DNA from: Akkermansiaceae bacterium UBA1506
Lineage (GTDB): Bacteria; Verrucomicrobiota; Verrucomicrobiia; Verrucomicrobiales; DEV007
Direction: 5' to 3'
DNA length: 27,320 nucleotides
Assembly (NCBI GenBank): GCA_002323995.1
Contig: DCQY01000118.1
Span: 1 to 27,320 of the forward strand
Numbering within the stretch: the first letter of the stretch is position 1; each line of letters starts with the position of its first letter. The position numbers and the translations under genes are program-made. Positions 16,023-23,985 of the stretch are shown here, in pieces. The notes beneath the pieces were generated by a model. The model did no database searches. It was not told where the DNA came from and saw nothing but the letters and a program-made list of their open reading frames with translations.

Positions 16023-18518
16023 CTAACCAAAGAGGGTCATCTGGGGATCGTCTTCAACCGTCTCCTCTTTCACCTCGGAGGGTTTCTTCTTCGATGGTGG
16101 GGATACTTTTCCTTCACTGTCTTCACCACCTTCGAGCCCTGACAAAATCTCTTTAGCCCGATCGATAATCGAATCCGGGAGCCCGGCTAACCTTGCCACT
16201 TGGATACCATAACTCTTGTCAGCCGCTCCCGGCAGAATCTGGCGAAGAAAAATGATCTGATCATTCCGCTCGCGAACAGCGATGTTGTAATTATTGACCG
16301 CCTGCCGTGACTCGGCCAACCGGGTCAATTCATGATAATGTGTTGCAAAGAGGGCGCGGCATGAAACCTCATCGTGAAGATGTTCAACCACACTCCAGGC
16401 AATCGACAAGCCATCGTAGGTCGCTGTGCCACGCCCGATCTCATCGAGAATTACGAGGCTGTTTTCCGTAGCATGATTGGCGATCAAAGCGGTCTCGGTC
16501 ATCTCGACCATGAAGGTTGATTGCCCTTTGGCCAAATCATCACTGGCACCCACACGGGTAAAAATTCGATCAACCAATCCCACTTCCGCACTTTCTGCTG
16601 GCACAAAGCTGCCTATCTGAGCCATTAAGGTAATTAACGCGACCTGTCGAATATAGGTCGACTTACCCGCCATGTTTGGGCCGGTGATGAGCATGAAGCG
16701 GTTCAACTCTGGATCCATCTCGGTGTCGTTTGCTACAAATTTTTCTTCACCAATATTTTGATCCAGCACGGGGTGTCTTCCATTCTTGATAATTAGGTTT
16801 TGAGAGTCATTTAGGAATGGTCGGCAGTAATCAAAGAGCCGTGCAGTTTCAGCAAAACCGGCCAGCACGTCAATTTCAGCGAGGGCTGCAGCAGTTTGTT
16901 GAATAGCCTCAAGATGCTCTAAGACAGTTTCTCGAAGATTGAGAAATTCTTCATACTCCAGCGTCTTGAGTCGCTCATCCGCACCGAGAATTTTGTTCTC
17001 CACTTCCTTGAGCTCGGGCGTGATGAATCGCTCCGCATTCGCCATCGTTTGCTTGCGAGTATACTCCGGCGGCGCCTTATCGAGATGGGTCTTGGTGATC
17101 TCAATGAAGTATCCAAAGACGGCGTTGTATTTGATCTTCAGGGAAGGAATCCCGGTCCGCTTCTGCTCTTTCGCTTGGAGTTCAGCAACCCACTGTTTTC
17201 CTTCGCTAGCGGCACTGCGTAGTTCGTCGATCGCGTCGCAGTAGCCGTCAGCGAAAATACCCCCTTCCTTCAAGGCTGCTGGAGGCTCTTCACAGATAGA
17301 TTTTTCTAACAAAGCTACTAAACTAGTGAAGTCACCCAGTCGTCGAATTAAATCATCGCCGAGGGCCCCTCCCCCCAGCGCGGACAAATGATCCCTGATA
17401 TCGGGCACTTTTCTGAGCGAGCTTTCCAGCGCTTTGAGGTCGCGGGCGTTACCAGATCCCTGGCTCAGGCGGCTGATGGTTCGCTCCACGTCACGAACAT
17501 CAGAGAAGGCTTCTCGAATCTCGTGCAGCAAGAACGATTCGCGAATGTAGGCCTCGACCAGATCCTGCCGCGCCACAAGAGTGTCAAGATTCCTGATCGG
17601 ATGCAGAATCCAGTTGCGCAGTTTTCGAGCCCCCATCGGCGTCGCTGTCCGGTCTATCGCACCGAGCAGTGAGGTTTTCACCCCCCCGGAACGACTAGTG
17701 ACAAGGTCCAAGTTCGCCTGGCTGGAGGAATCGATCAGCACATAAGCATCTGTCTGATAGGCTTGAATGGAGCGCAGGTGCCCCATGCTGCGGCGGAGTT
17801 GGGTCTCCACGTAATGGAGAATCGCTCCTGCCGCGCCAATTGCGGGAACGAGGCCTTCGCAGCCAAAGCCATCGAGGGACTGCACGCCAAAATGTTGTTT
17901 GAGAGCATGCTCCGCCTGATCGATTAGGAATGTGTAGCCGTCGTATTCCTGAGCATTGGAAAGCAAATTAAAATCCGACGCCTGCTCATCTGAGAAGAGC
18001 AATTCGCTGGGACGAAGCCGGGCCAACTCATCCTCCAGCGCAGAACGGTCATGGAATTCCGTCACTCGAAACTCTCCTGTCGTGTGCTCAATGTAGGCGA
18101 GTCCAATTCGACCCTTCAACTGAAAAACGGCGGCCAGGTAATTTGGTCTAGCTGAATCGAGCAGGTTGAGGTCGTCGATCGTGCCCGCGCTGATGATCTG
18201 GCTGATCTCCCTTTCGACAATCTTTCCCGGTTGAGGCTCCGTCGTCTGCTCGGCCAACGCCACTCGCTTTCCAGCCTTGATCAACTTGGCCATGTAACCT
18301 TCCGCAGCATGATGAGGTACTCCACACATTGGCATGCCGTTTCTTTTGGTTAGGGCGACGTTTAACAACGGCGCGGCGACCTTGGCATCATCGAAGAACA
18401 ACTCGTAAAAATCACCGAGGCGGAACAGGAGCAGGACGTCATCCGGCAGTTCACGTCGCATCGCTTGATACTGCTGCATCATCGGCGTGAGCTTGCCGCT
18501 GGATTTCTTACAGGCCAT
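16023..18518 (-). CDS. mutS: DNA mismatch repair protein MutS
   Basis: An 831-residue MutS1-type protein that detects mismatches and, with ATP, recruits the downstream repair machinery. Domains: the mismatch-binding domain with the Phe-x-Glu motif at Phe37-Tyr38-Glu39 (GDFYELFFDDA), connector and lever domains (about 120-560), and the ABC-type ATPase with Walker A TGPNMAGKST at 612-621 and ILDEIGRGTATYDG at 690-703. The extreme C-terminus, DDPQMTLFG, resembles a beta-clamp-binding motif (QxxLF). A charged linker of about 40 residues precedes it. Length is typical. No mutL is nearby. A 47-codon frame ends 18 bp upstream and may be co-transcribed. No Shine-Dalgarno sequence is visible. Confidence 0.97.
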   Translation of the reverse strand: MACKKSSGKLTPMMQQYQAMRRELPDDVLLLFRLGDFYELFFDDAKVAAPLLNVALTKRNGMPMCGVPHHAAEGYMAKLIKAGKRVALAEQTTEPQPGKIVEREISQIISAGTIDDLNLLDSARPNYLAAVFQLKGRIGLAYIEHTTGEFRVTEFHDRSALEDELARLRPSELLFSDEQASDFNLLSNAQEYDGYTFLIDQAEHALKQHFGVQSLDGFGCEGLVPAIGAAGAILHYVETQLRRSMGHLRSIQAYQTDAYVLIDSSSQANLDLVTSRSGGVKTSLLGAIDRTATPMGARKLRNWILHPIRNLDTLVARQDLVEAYIRESFLLHEIREAFSDVRDVERTISRLSQGSGNARDLKALESSLRKVPDIRDHLSALGGGALGDDLIRRLGDFTSLVALLEKSICEEPPAALKEGGIFADGYCDAIDELRSAASEGKQWVAELQAKEQKRTGIPSLKIKYNAVFGYFIEITKTHLDKAPPEYTRKQTMANAERFITPELKEVENKILGADERLKTLEYEEFLNLRETVLEHLEAIQQTAAALAEIDVLAGFAETARLFDYCRPFLNDSQNLIIKNGRHPVLDQNIGEEKFVANDTEMDPELNRFMLITGPNMAGKSTYIRQVALITLMAQIGSFVPAESAEVGLVDRIFTRVGASDDLAKGQSTFMVEMTETALIANHATENSLVILDEIGRGTATYDGLSIAWSVVEHLHDEVSCRALFATHYHELTRLAESRQAVNNYNIAVRERNDQIIFLRQILPGAADKSYGIQVARLAGLPDSIIDRAKEILSGLEGGEDSEGKVSPPSKKKPSEVKEETVEDDPQMTLFG

Positions 18519-18536
18519 ATGTAGGATCGAAGGCTT

Positions 18537-18680
18537 CTACCTTAGATAATCAGTCCTCCCGGGCAAGGTAGAAACTGCCGAGAGTTCGTCGTCATTTTCC
18601 AGTTCGTCGTAAATTGCGTCGATTAAAGCATCTTTATGGCTCTTTAATCTCTCCTTAAAAACCCTCTTACTGCGACGCAT
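18537..18680 (-). CDS. Candidate 47-residue small protein upstream of mutS
   Basis: A short frame that begins at ATG 18678-18680 and ends with TAG 18 bp before the mutS start codon. The product is strongly charged: a basic, helix-prone N-terminal half (MRRSKRVFKERLKSHKD), a middle LIDAIYDELENDDELSAV with an acidic face, and an end of LPGRTDYLR. The reading frame stays open and protein-like for nine more codons upstream (ELERVESL) before a TAG, but without another start. The basic-then-acidic layout and close spacing to mutS suggest a real translated gene. I know no family for it. There is no convincing Shine-Dalgarno sequence. Confidence 0.45.
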   Translation of the reverse strand: MRRSKRVFKERLKSHKDALIDAIYDELENDDELSAVSTLPGRTDYLR

Positions 18681-18943
18681 TAAGGATTCAACCCTTTCGA
18701 GTTCAGCCTAAAAAAGGGGCCGCTACAGTGTTTGGCAATGTTACCGTGCCCAAGATGGAAGCCAGCAGTGAACGCAAGTTTTTGCATTGCCGGGGTCTTC
18801 GAAAACTAGATCTTAAATCAGAGAAACAATGGCTTAGGCAGACGGGAACGGGATTGAAAACAGGGCAAAAGACATGCCTGGATTGCAAGGAATTCGTGCA
18901 AGCGTGGCTGGATCATGGATACCCTCGCCACTCCCACAGCTAC
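18681..18943. other. Spacer upstream of the small ORF, no clear gene
   Basis: Between the tatC stop and the 47-codon frame I see no supportable gene. A plus-strand frame opening at GTG 18728 runs on to 19081, but its last third is only the complement of the HhH-coding end of tatC. A minus-strand frame of 61 codons (18703-18888) has Cys/Arg/Ser-rich, non-protein-like composition. Promoters for mutS and a terminator for tatC should lie here; neither is obvious. Confidence 0.4.
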
Positions 18944-20737
18944 CTAACCGAGCATGAGGCGGTCAATCATCGCGTTGACTTTGTCCGGAGAAAGTCCAGG
19001 AACATTTTCAAGATCATCAAAGGTTTCGAAGGGTCGATGCTCGATGATCGCCTCTGCCAGCTTGGGTCCAATGCCAGGTAAAGTCTGGAGGTCGTCAACT
19101 GATGCGTGGTTTATATCAATGACCGGACCTGATGGAGCACAGGCATCGTCATCGTAGAAGCCATCATCCTGAGGTTGCTCGGGGCTATTCTCCTCGGTTT
19201 CAGCAGTTTTAGACTCCACCTCGTCTTTCTGCACTTGGTCACTTCCCGTGACGCCCTTCTCGCGATCAAGCAAGTCCTCCGCAGCCTTGGAATCCTCATC
19301 GCTACGGAGGGAGTTGCCTTCGTGCCCCTCATGGAACCCCTCGTCATCCTCATGCCAACTCTCGTCGAATTCAGCATGATCCGCGTCGAAGTCGTAGTGC
19401 CCGTCTTGATCCTGCCCTAGATAGCTGTCTCGAGCAACGGTTTCACCGTTTTCGCCACCGTCATTATCGTGCCCATGTTCATCATCATAAAGATGAGCAT
19501 GTTCTTTCTCATACTGCTCGATCTCAGCTTTATGAATCTCGGCTTTTTCGTCTTCACTGAGATCGTCGGGGTTTTTGGCATAGAGCTGCTCGAGGCGAGT
19601 CATCTTCGCCTGCTCTTCTGCCATTAGCTTCTTTTCGCGCTTCCGCTCAATGATCGAGGCAATGATAATACAAATCTCGTAGAGAATGATCATTGGCCCT
19701 CCAAGCAGGGCCAGCGTCATCAGGTCCGGCGGTGTCAGGATCGCGGCCGAAACCAGGATGATTATCCAGGCATAGGTCCGGGTGGAGCGCATCACACGAG
19801 CAGTAAGCAATTCCAACTTCACAAGAATAGAGACCACCACTGGTAGCTGAAAGCTGATACCAAAGACCAAGACCAGTCGCGAAATGAAGGCAATGTACTC
19901 GCCGATTCGATAGACACTCTTTCCACCTTTTGATTCGACCAATACCAGAAGGTCTCGAGTATCGTCATAACGAAGAGCAAAGTTGGAGCTCTCCACCGTG
20001 GCAAAAGATTGCCTGATAGTATCTCGAATTTCCTGTCGCACTTTTCCCGTCAGCGGTCCCGGTTCCTCATCATCGCTCCCCTCCGCGCCAACCTCTGATT
20101 CATCACCAACCGGTGCGTAAATCTTTCCATCCACTCCCACAAGAGAAAAATCTGCGATTGGTTTCTCGAGCGCATCGCGAGTGGGATCAATGGAGGCAAT
20201 CCGTTCATTCTCGAAAACATAGAAAAATTTCAATGCTACCGGAGCAGCCATGAAAAACGCGAAACACACGCCAATGAGAAAAAGGGCAAATCCAACCAAC
20301 GCACCCGGGATGATAGTCTTTTTTTCCACTTGCCGAAGGCCCGGCAGAATGAACTGAAAGCCGAAGTATAGAATGAAGGGGAACGAAATAATCACGCCGC
20401 TGAAAAAAGACAGCTTCAGCATGAGAACGATAAATTCCGGTGGGCTTAGGGTAATCAAGTCTAGTCTGGACCAGAGCGACACGCCTTCGGAAATGTTGGC
20501 GATCGGCATCTTCGCCGGGAGTTGGATCAACTCGAAGATTTTTTTGTGAAAGGCAAAGCAGGCAATCGTCGCAACAGCCAAGGTAGCGCCAATCTGCATC
20601 AACGAATGTCGCAAGTCTTCTAGGTGATCAAGAAAAGGCTTTTCGTGCGCATCGAAACCGTCGTCAGCGCCGGGGCGTGCCTTGCCCGCCGATTCACGGA
20701 TATGAAAAAGTTTTTCGAACGCAGTCTTGAGTATCAT
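18944..20737 (-). CDS. tatC: TatC translocase subunit fused to a His/acidic linker and C-terminal HhH domain
   Basis: A 597-residue protein. Residues about 30-365 are TatC, the twin-arginine signal receptor of the Tat pathway: HLEDLRHSL (38-46), LSPPEFIVLMLKLSFFSG (97-114) with the conserved Glu, and six membrane helices (about 47-67, 102-130, 141-175, 281-308, 321-337, 340-362). The periplasmic loop between helices 3 and 4 is about 100 residues longer than usual and charged. After helix 6 comes a cytoplasmic tail of about 235 residues: KREKKLMAEEQAKMTRLEQL, a His/Asp/Glu-rich part (about 410-475), then a ComEA-type helix-hairpin-helix module (543-595; LPGIGPKLAEAI and VPGLSPDKVNAM). ATG 20737 is preferred for its TTGAGG at proper spacing; GTG 20767 would add 10 residues. 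No tatA is nearby. Confidence 0.93.
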   Translation of the reverse strand: MILKTAFEKLFHIRESAGKARPGADDGFDAHEKPFLDHLEDLRHSLMQIGATLAVATIACFAFHKKIFELIQLPAKMPIANISEGVSLWSRLDLITLSPPEFIVLMLKLSFFSGVIISFPFILYFGFQFILPGLRQVEKKTIIPGALVGFALFLIGVCFAFFMAAPVALKFFYVFENERIASIDPTRDALEKPIADFSLVGVDGKIYAPVGDESEVGAEGSDDEEPGPLTGKVRQEIRDTIRQSFATVESSNFALRYDDTRDLLVLVESKGGKSVYRIGEYIAFISRLVLVFGISFQLPVVVSILVKLELLTARVMRSTRTYAWIIILVSAAILTPPDLMTLALLGGPMIILYEICIIIASIIERKREKKLMAEEQAKMTRLEQLYAKNPDDLSEDEKAEIHKAEIEQYEKEHAHLYDDEHGHDNDGGENGETVARDSYLGQDQDGHYDFDADHAEFDESWHEDDEGFHEGHEGNSLRSDEDSKAAEDLLDREKGVTGSDQVQKDEVESKTAETEENSPEQPQDDGFYDDDACAPSGPVIDINHASVDDLQTLPGIGPKLAEAIIEHRPFETFDDLENVPGLSPDKVNAMIDRLMLG

Positions 20738-20977
20738 GAAATGCCTCAATATTTGAAGGGTTGCCACTTTAGCCCCTTTTTATAAAACGGCAAAGAGACA
20801 CGAAGGAAGGTCAGCAAATGCGTGATGTTTTGCCTGAAATTTCTAAAAAATCCGACGTTATAGTCTCCTCGCGACTTGCAAACCCGCCCCCAAATGATAG
20901 ATAGGCAGCCTCGAGACTGTATTTTGGGAGCCCTTTCGGGCCCCGGAAAGGAACCCACAAGAGGACAGAAAAGACAG

Positions 20978-21220
20978 ATGATCGGTTACGAAGAGGAAAA
21001 GCGTGGCTCGCAGAATAATGATGCAATCCACACGGAGAAAGTGGTCGCAGACAGGAAGATCTTCTTCCTAGACCTGAAAGAAAACGACCGCGGTCAATTC
21101 GTGAAAATCACCGAAGATGTTCGCGGACGCCGCGATACGATTATGGTGCCCGCCGAGTTTCTCGGCGACTTTATCGACGCCCTTCAGGCGATAGAAGATG
21201 CCGTGGAAGGTGAAGAATAA
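20978..21220 (+). CDS. PUR-family nucleic-acid-binding protein (DUF3276)
   Basis: An 80-residue protein dominated by one PUR-type repeat: VVADRKIFFLDLKENDRGQF, VKITEDVRGRRDTIMVPAEF, then LGDFIDALQAIED and an acidic end. This matches DUF3276, whose bacterial members adopt the Pur-alpha fold and bind single-stranded DNA or RNA, often as dimers. The ATG at 20978 is preceded by GAGGACAGAAAAGACAG (GAGG rather far away). A TTG at 20876 would add 34 poorly conserved-looking residues and is less likely. It is divergent from tatC. An intrinsic terminator follows at 21243-21274, before yicC. The leader holds a small hairpin (gccc-tttc-gggc, about 20930-20941). Confidence 0.85.
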   Translation: MIGYEEEKRGSQNNDAIHTEKVVADRKIFFLDLKENDRGQFVKITEDVRGRRDTIMVPAEFLGDFIDALQAIEDAVEGEE

Positions 21221-21242
21221 AACCCAAATAGCCGCCAGACCC

Positions 21243-21274
21243 AATCGGGATCCGCGGTAGAGACCCGATTTTTT
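21243..21274 (+). terminator. Intrinsic terminator between the DUF3276 gene and yicC
   Basis: The stem aatcggg (21243-21249) pairs with cccgatt (21264-21270) around a 14-base loop and is followed directly by TTTT (a run of six T in all). It lies 22 bp after the stop of the DUF3276 gene and ends only 5 bp before the yicC start codon. It therefore either separates the two transcripts, with yicC starting from a promoter inside or upstream, or works as an attenuator for the downstream genes. Confidence 0.65.
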
Positions 21275-21279
21275 GCCTC

Positions 21280-22155
21280 ATGCGAAGCATGACCGGATTT
21301 GGTCGTGGTGAAACCACCACTGACGAATGGAAAATTGAAATCGAGCTTTCGGGAGTGAACCGCAAGCAAGTCGATATCTCAGTTAATCTGCCTAACTCGT
21401 TACTCGAATTCGAAACGGAGGTCCGCAAGCTGTTGTCTGAATCCGTTTCCCGGGGTCGCTTAGGCGCTAAGATCACCCTGACTCACAACGGAAGCACTGA
21501 GGACCGTCTCGTTTTTGACCAGAAAATGGCCGCTCAGTATGTTAAAGCTGCCAAATCCCTCTCCAAAGACACGGGGATTGAAACCCGGCTCACCGCCGCG
21601 GACCTGTTTCGCGCACCCGGCCTCTTCAGAATCGAAGAAGCGACCGCTCACCCCGCCGATCTCAAGTCACAGCTCTTCAAAGCTCTGGATCAGGCCCTAG
21701 AACAACTTGTCTCTATGCAGCAGCATGAAGGCGAACACCTGCGCAGAGATTTACTCGCCCGTATCGACACAATTGTGAATGAAGTCAGCAGGATAAGAAA
21801 ACTCGCGCCCACCGTAAAGGACGCCTATCGCAAGAGCCTCCATTCCCGTTTGGCTGAGGTAGGCCTGGAAATAGAACCCAACGACGAAAGAATTCTCAGA
21901 GAAATCGGTCTTTTTGCAGAACGAAGTGATATCACCGAAGAAATCACCCGCATCGACAGCCACGTGGTCCAATTCCGCTCCTATATCCAGAGCAATGAAC
22001 CCGTTGGCCGACCGCTGGACTTTCTCTGTCAGGAATTCAATCGCGAACTCAATACTATCGGTAGCAAGGCCAATGATGCCACGATTGCCCAGGCAGTCGT
22101 GAATTCTAAAACGGAGCTCGAAAAGATACGTGAGCAGGTGCAGAATGTTCAGTGA
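21280..22155 (+). CDS. yicC: YicC/YloC-family endoribonuclease
   Basis: A 291-residue protein. The N-terminus MRSMTGFGRGET is diagnostic of the YicC family. The N-terminal YicC domain spans about residues 1-155 (VNRKQVDISVNLPNSLLEFE, VSRGRLGAKITL), and the C-terminal DUF1732 domain carries the highly conserved ERSDITEEITRIDSHVVQF and RPLDFLCQEFNRELNTIGSK (about 211-265). Family members are reported RNA endonucleases involved in small-RNA and mRNA turnover. The gene stands at the head of a plus-strand run yicC, unknown membrane protein, gmk, coaC, coaB; yicC next to gmk is a common arrangement. A terminator-like hairpin ends 5 bp before the ATG, leaving no room for a normal ribosome binding site. 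Confidence 0.95.
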   Translation: MRSMTGFGRGETTTDEWKIEIELSGVNRKQVDISVNLPNSLLEFETEVRKLLSESVSRGRLGAKITLTHNGSTEDRLVFDQKMAAQYVKAAKSLSKDTGIETRLTAADLFRAPGLFRIEEATAHPADLKSQLFKALDQALEQLVSMQQHEGEHLRRDLLARIDTIVNEVSRIRKLAPTVKDAYRKSLHSRLAEVGLEIEPNDERILREIGLFAERSDITEEITRIDSHVVQFRSYIQSNEPVGRPLDFLCQEFNRELNTIGSKANDATIAQAVVNSKTELEKIREQVQNVQ

Positions 22156-22182
22156 GTCAATTCGTTGACAAGGAGATCAATC

Positions 22183-22656
22183 ATGAGGCAGACCATCTTT
22201 ATCCTGATCGGAACGATGGTGTTTCTCCTCACCGTCATTCTACTTTTCGTACGCTTTGTCTTTGTCGTAGGTGAAGGTTACCCAACTTGGTCAGCTGCTC
22301 GAAACTTCCTGATTCGCAGCGGAGAAATCAGAATCGAAATCCCAACTGAAAACCGAATTCTCTCCGCTCACTGCGACGATCCGGAAAGTATCCTTGAAGT
22401 TAACGGACAAAGTGTCGTCACAAAGATCGGGTATGCTTGGTGCACCATTGAAATCCGTACTCAAGCTCACGGTTCCGCCCATACTTATTTCTTCAACCCG
22501 AAAAAAGAGAACAGCTGGAATCGGATTCACTTTTTTCCCGTGGAACCCGACGATTCGAAAAGTAATTTCACAAAAGTCGAAAACGGCGTAGAGATAAGTC
22601 ATAATGACGTGATTCGAGAGTCCGTTCCCGTTCGATCGGAAGCCCCTATACACTGA
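22183..22656 (+). CDS. Membrane-anchored protein of unknown function
   Basis: A 157-residue protein not assignable to a family. A single N-terminal hydrophobic helix (about residues 4-27, IFILIGTMVFLLTVILLFVRF) without a clear cleavage site suggests a membrane anchor with the rest outside the cytoplasm. The outer part looks beta-rich (SGEIRIEIPTENRILSAHCD, GYAWCTIEIRTQ) and has two cysteines (in SAHCDD and AWCTIE) that could form a disulfide. The ATG at 22183 is chosen because AAGGAG stands 7 bases upstream, one of the few good Shine-Dalgarno sequences in the window; a TTG at 22165 would add six residues. It lies 27 bp after yicC and 50 bp before gmk, so it belongs to that operon. Confidence 0.78.
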   Translation: MRQTIFILIGTMVFLLTVILLFVRFVFVVGEGYPTWSAARNFLIRSGEIRIEIPTENRILSAHCDDPESILEVNGQSVVTKIGYAWCTIEIRTQAHGSAHTYFFNPKKENSWNRIHFFPVEPDDSKSNFTKVENGVEISHNDVIRESVPVRSEAPIH

Positions 22657-22706
22657 CACGACCACTAAATCTACTTACCCCTGACCGCCCAAAAACTTCC
22701 CTCCCT

Positions 22707-23360
22707 ATGAGTAAACTGGAACTGAAACGACGCGGACTTCTGTGTGTGGTTTCCGGCCCGTCAGGATCGGGCAAGACAACTCTTTGTCGGCGTTACTCTG
22801 AGGAGGATAATCAAGCAGTTTACGCAATTTCAGCAACAACCCGCGAGCCTCGAGATGGGGAAAAAGATGGCGTCGACTATTTCTTTCTAACGCGGGATGA
22901 ATTCGAATCGAGAAACGCACGCGGAGAGTTCCTGGAGTATGCCGAAGTCCACGGTAATTACTACGGAACAATAAAGTCCGAAGTCCTCAACCATATCGAA
23001 GCAGGTCGTGATGTGCTAATGGATATTGATGTGCAGGGAGCAGCCCTCGTTCGGAGCCAGAAGGACCCATCGATCCAAAAGGCTCTTGTCGATATTTTCA
23101 TCCTTCTACCCAGCGACGAAGAACTGCTGAATCGACTTAACTTTCGAGGAACTGAAACTCAGGAGCAAATAGAATTGAGGCTCAAAAACGCTCACGAAGA
23201 GATGCGCCATTGGCAACTCTATCGTTACACCATTATCAGCGCTAATAAGGCAACCGACTTCTCAACTTTCAGCTCTATTCTTGCTGGTGAGCGCTGTCGG
23301 TCCAACCGCTTGACTCCGGACCCTGAATCACAAGCAGACCATCAAGAACCGAACTTTTGA
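22707..23360 (+). CDS. gmk: Guanylate kinase
   Basis: A 217-residue enzyme phosphorylating GMP to GDP with ATP. Motifs: P-loop SGPSGSGKTTL at residues 16-26, ISATTREPRDGEKDGVDYFF (about 41-60) with the GMP-binding Arg and Tyr, EYAEVHGNYYGT (77-88), DIDVQGAA (106-113), and the lid RGTETQEQIELRL (about 148-160). The C-terminus (from about 190) is divergent and polar, slightly longer than in many homologues. It is followed by coaC after 25 bp; in many bacteria rpoZ lies between gmk and coaBC, but there is no room for it here. The start is preceded by CTTCCCTCCCT, not a Shine-Dalgarno sequence. Confidence 0.96.
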   Translation: MSKLELKRRGLLCVVSGPSGSGKTTLCRRYSEEDNQAVYAISATTREPRDGEKDGVDYFFLTRDEFESRNARGEFLEYAEVHGNYYGTIKSEVLNHIEAGRDVLMDIDVQGAALVRSQKDPSIQKALVDIFILLPSDEELLNRLNFRGTETQEQIELRLKNAHEEMRHWQLYRYTIISANKATDFSTFSSILAGERCRSNRLTPDPESQADHQEPNF

Positions 23361-23385
23361 AAGAACTACTTCTTTTGAAGGGGGG

Positions 23386-23979
23386 TTGCGCAAACGTCTG
23401 CCTGAGCCATCTTTTACCGTGCTTGACGAAACCACAGGTAAAAATATTGTCCTCGGCGTCACGGGATCGATCGCTGCCTACAAAGCGGCAGATCTCGTCA
23501 GCCGTCTGACTAAGAAGGGCCACGAAGTTCGCGTGGTGATGACCGACGACGCGCAGGAATTCATCACTCCGCTGACGCTTCAGACCCTTTCACGCCATCC
23601 GGTGACGACCAATCTCTACGACGAGAAGCAGAACTGGCATCCAGGCCATATCGAACTCGCAGATAATGCCGATCTTCTCGTTATTGCGCCGGCAACAGCT
23701 AATACAATCGCGAAATTCGCCCAAGGTATTGCCGACGACACGCTTGGATCAATCCATCTCGCTACCCTCGCTCCAATATTGATTGCCCCGGCGATGAACG
23801 GCAAGATGTGGAAACACCCTGCAACCCAGGCCAATGTTTCTCTCCTCCAGAACCGAGGAGTGACCTTTATCGGGCCAGAAGAAGGGCTTCTTGCATGCGG
23901 CTATGAGGGCATCGGCCGCCTCTGGCAGGTCGAGGGTATTGAGGAACAAATCGATGCCATTCTCGCGAAGAGTTCCTGA
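23386..23979 (+). CDS. coaC: Phosphopantothenoylcysteine decarboxylase (CoaC, stand-alone)
   Basis: A 197-residue flavoprotein of the HFCD family that decarboxylates 4'-phosphopantothenoyl-cysteine to 4'-phosphopantetheine in coenzyme A synthesis. Motifs: GVTGSIAAYKAADLV, the active-site His in HIELADNADLLVIAPATANT, PAMNGKMW with the substrate-binding Asn, and LACGYEGIGRL with the catalytic Cys. No ATG precedes the domain: the start is either TTG 23386, just after GAAGGGGGG, or GTG 23419, which would remove 11 residues and still keep the whole domain. CoaB follows in the same frame after a single TGA and 6 bases, so the usual CoaBC fusion is split here. Confidence 0.92.
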   Translation: MRKRLPEPSFTVLDETTGKNIVLGVTGSIAAYKAADLVSRLTKKGHEVRVVMTDDAQEFITPLTLQTLSRHPVTTNLYDEKQNWHPGHIELADNADLLVIAPATANTIAKFAQGIADDTLGSIHLATLAPILIAPAMNGKMWKHPATQANVSLLQNRGVTFIGPEEGLLACGYEGIGRLWQVEGIEEQIDAILAKSS

Positions 23980-23985
23980 CGCGCC

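Noticed and set aside
18728..19081. A 117-codon plus-strand frame between mutS and tatC
   Set aside because: Starts with GTG, has no ribosome site, and its last part is only the complement of the HhH-coding end of tatC.
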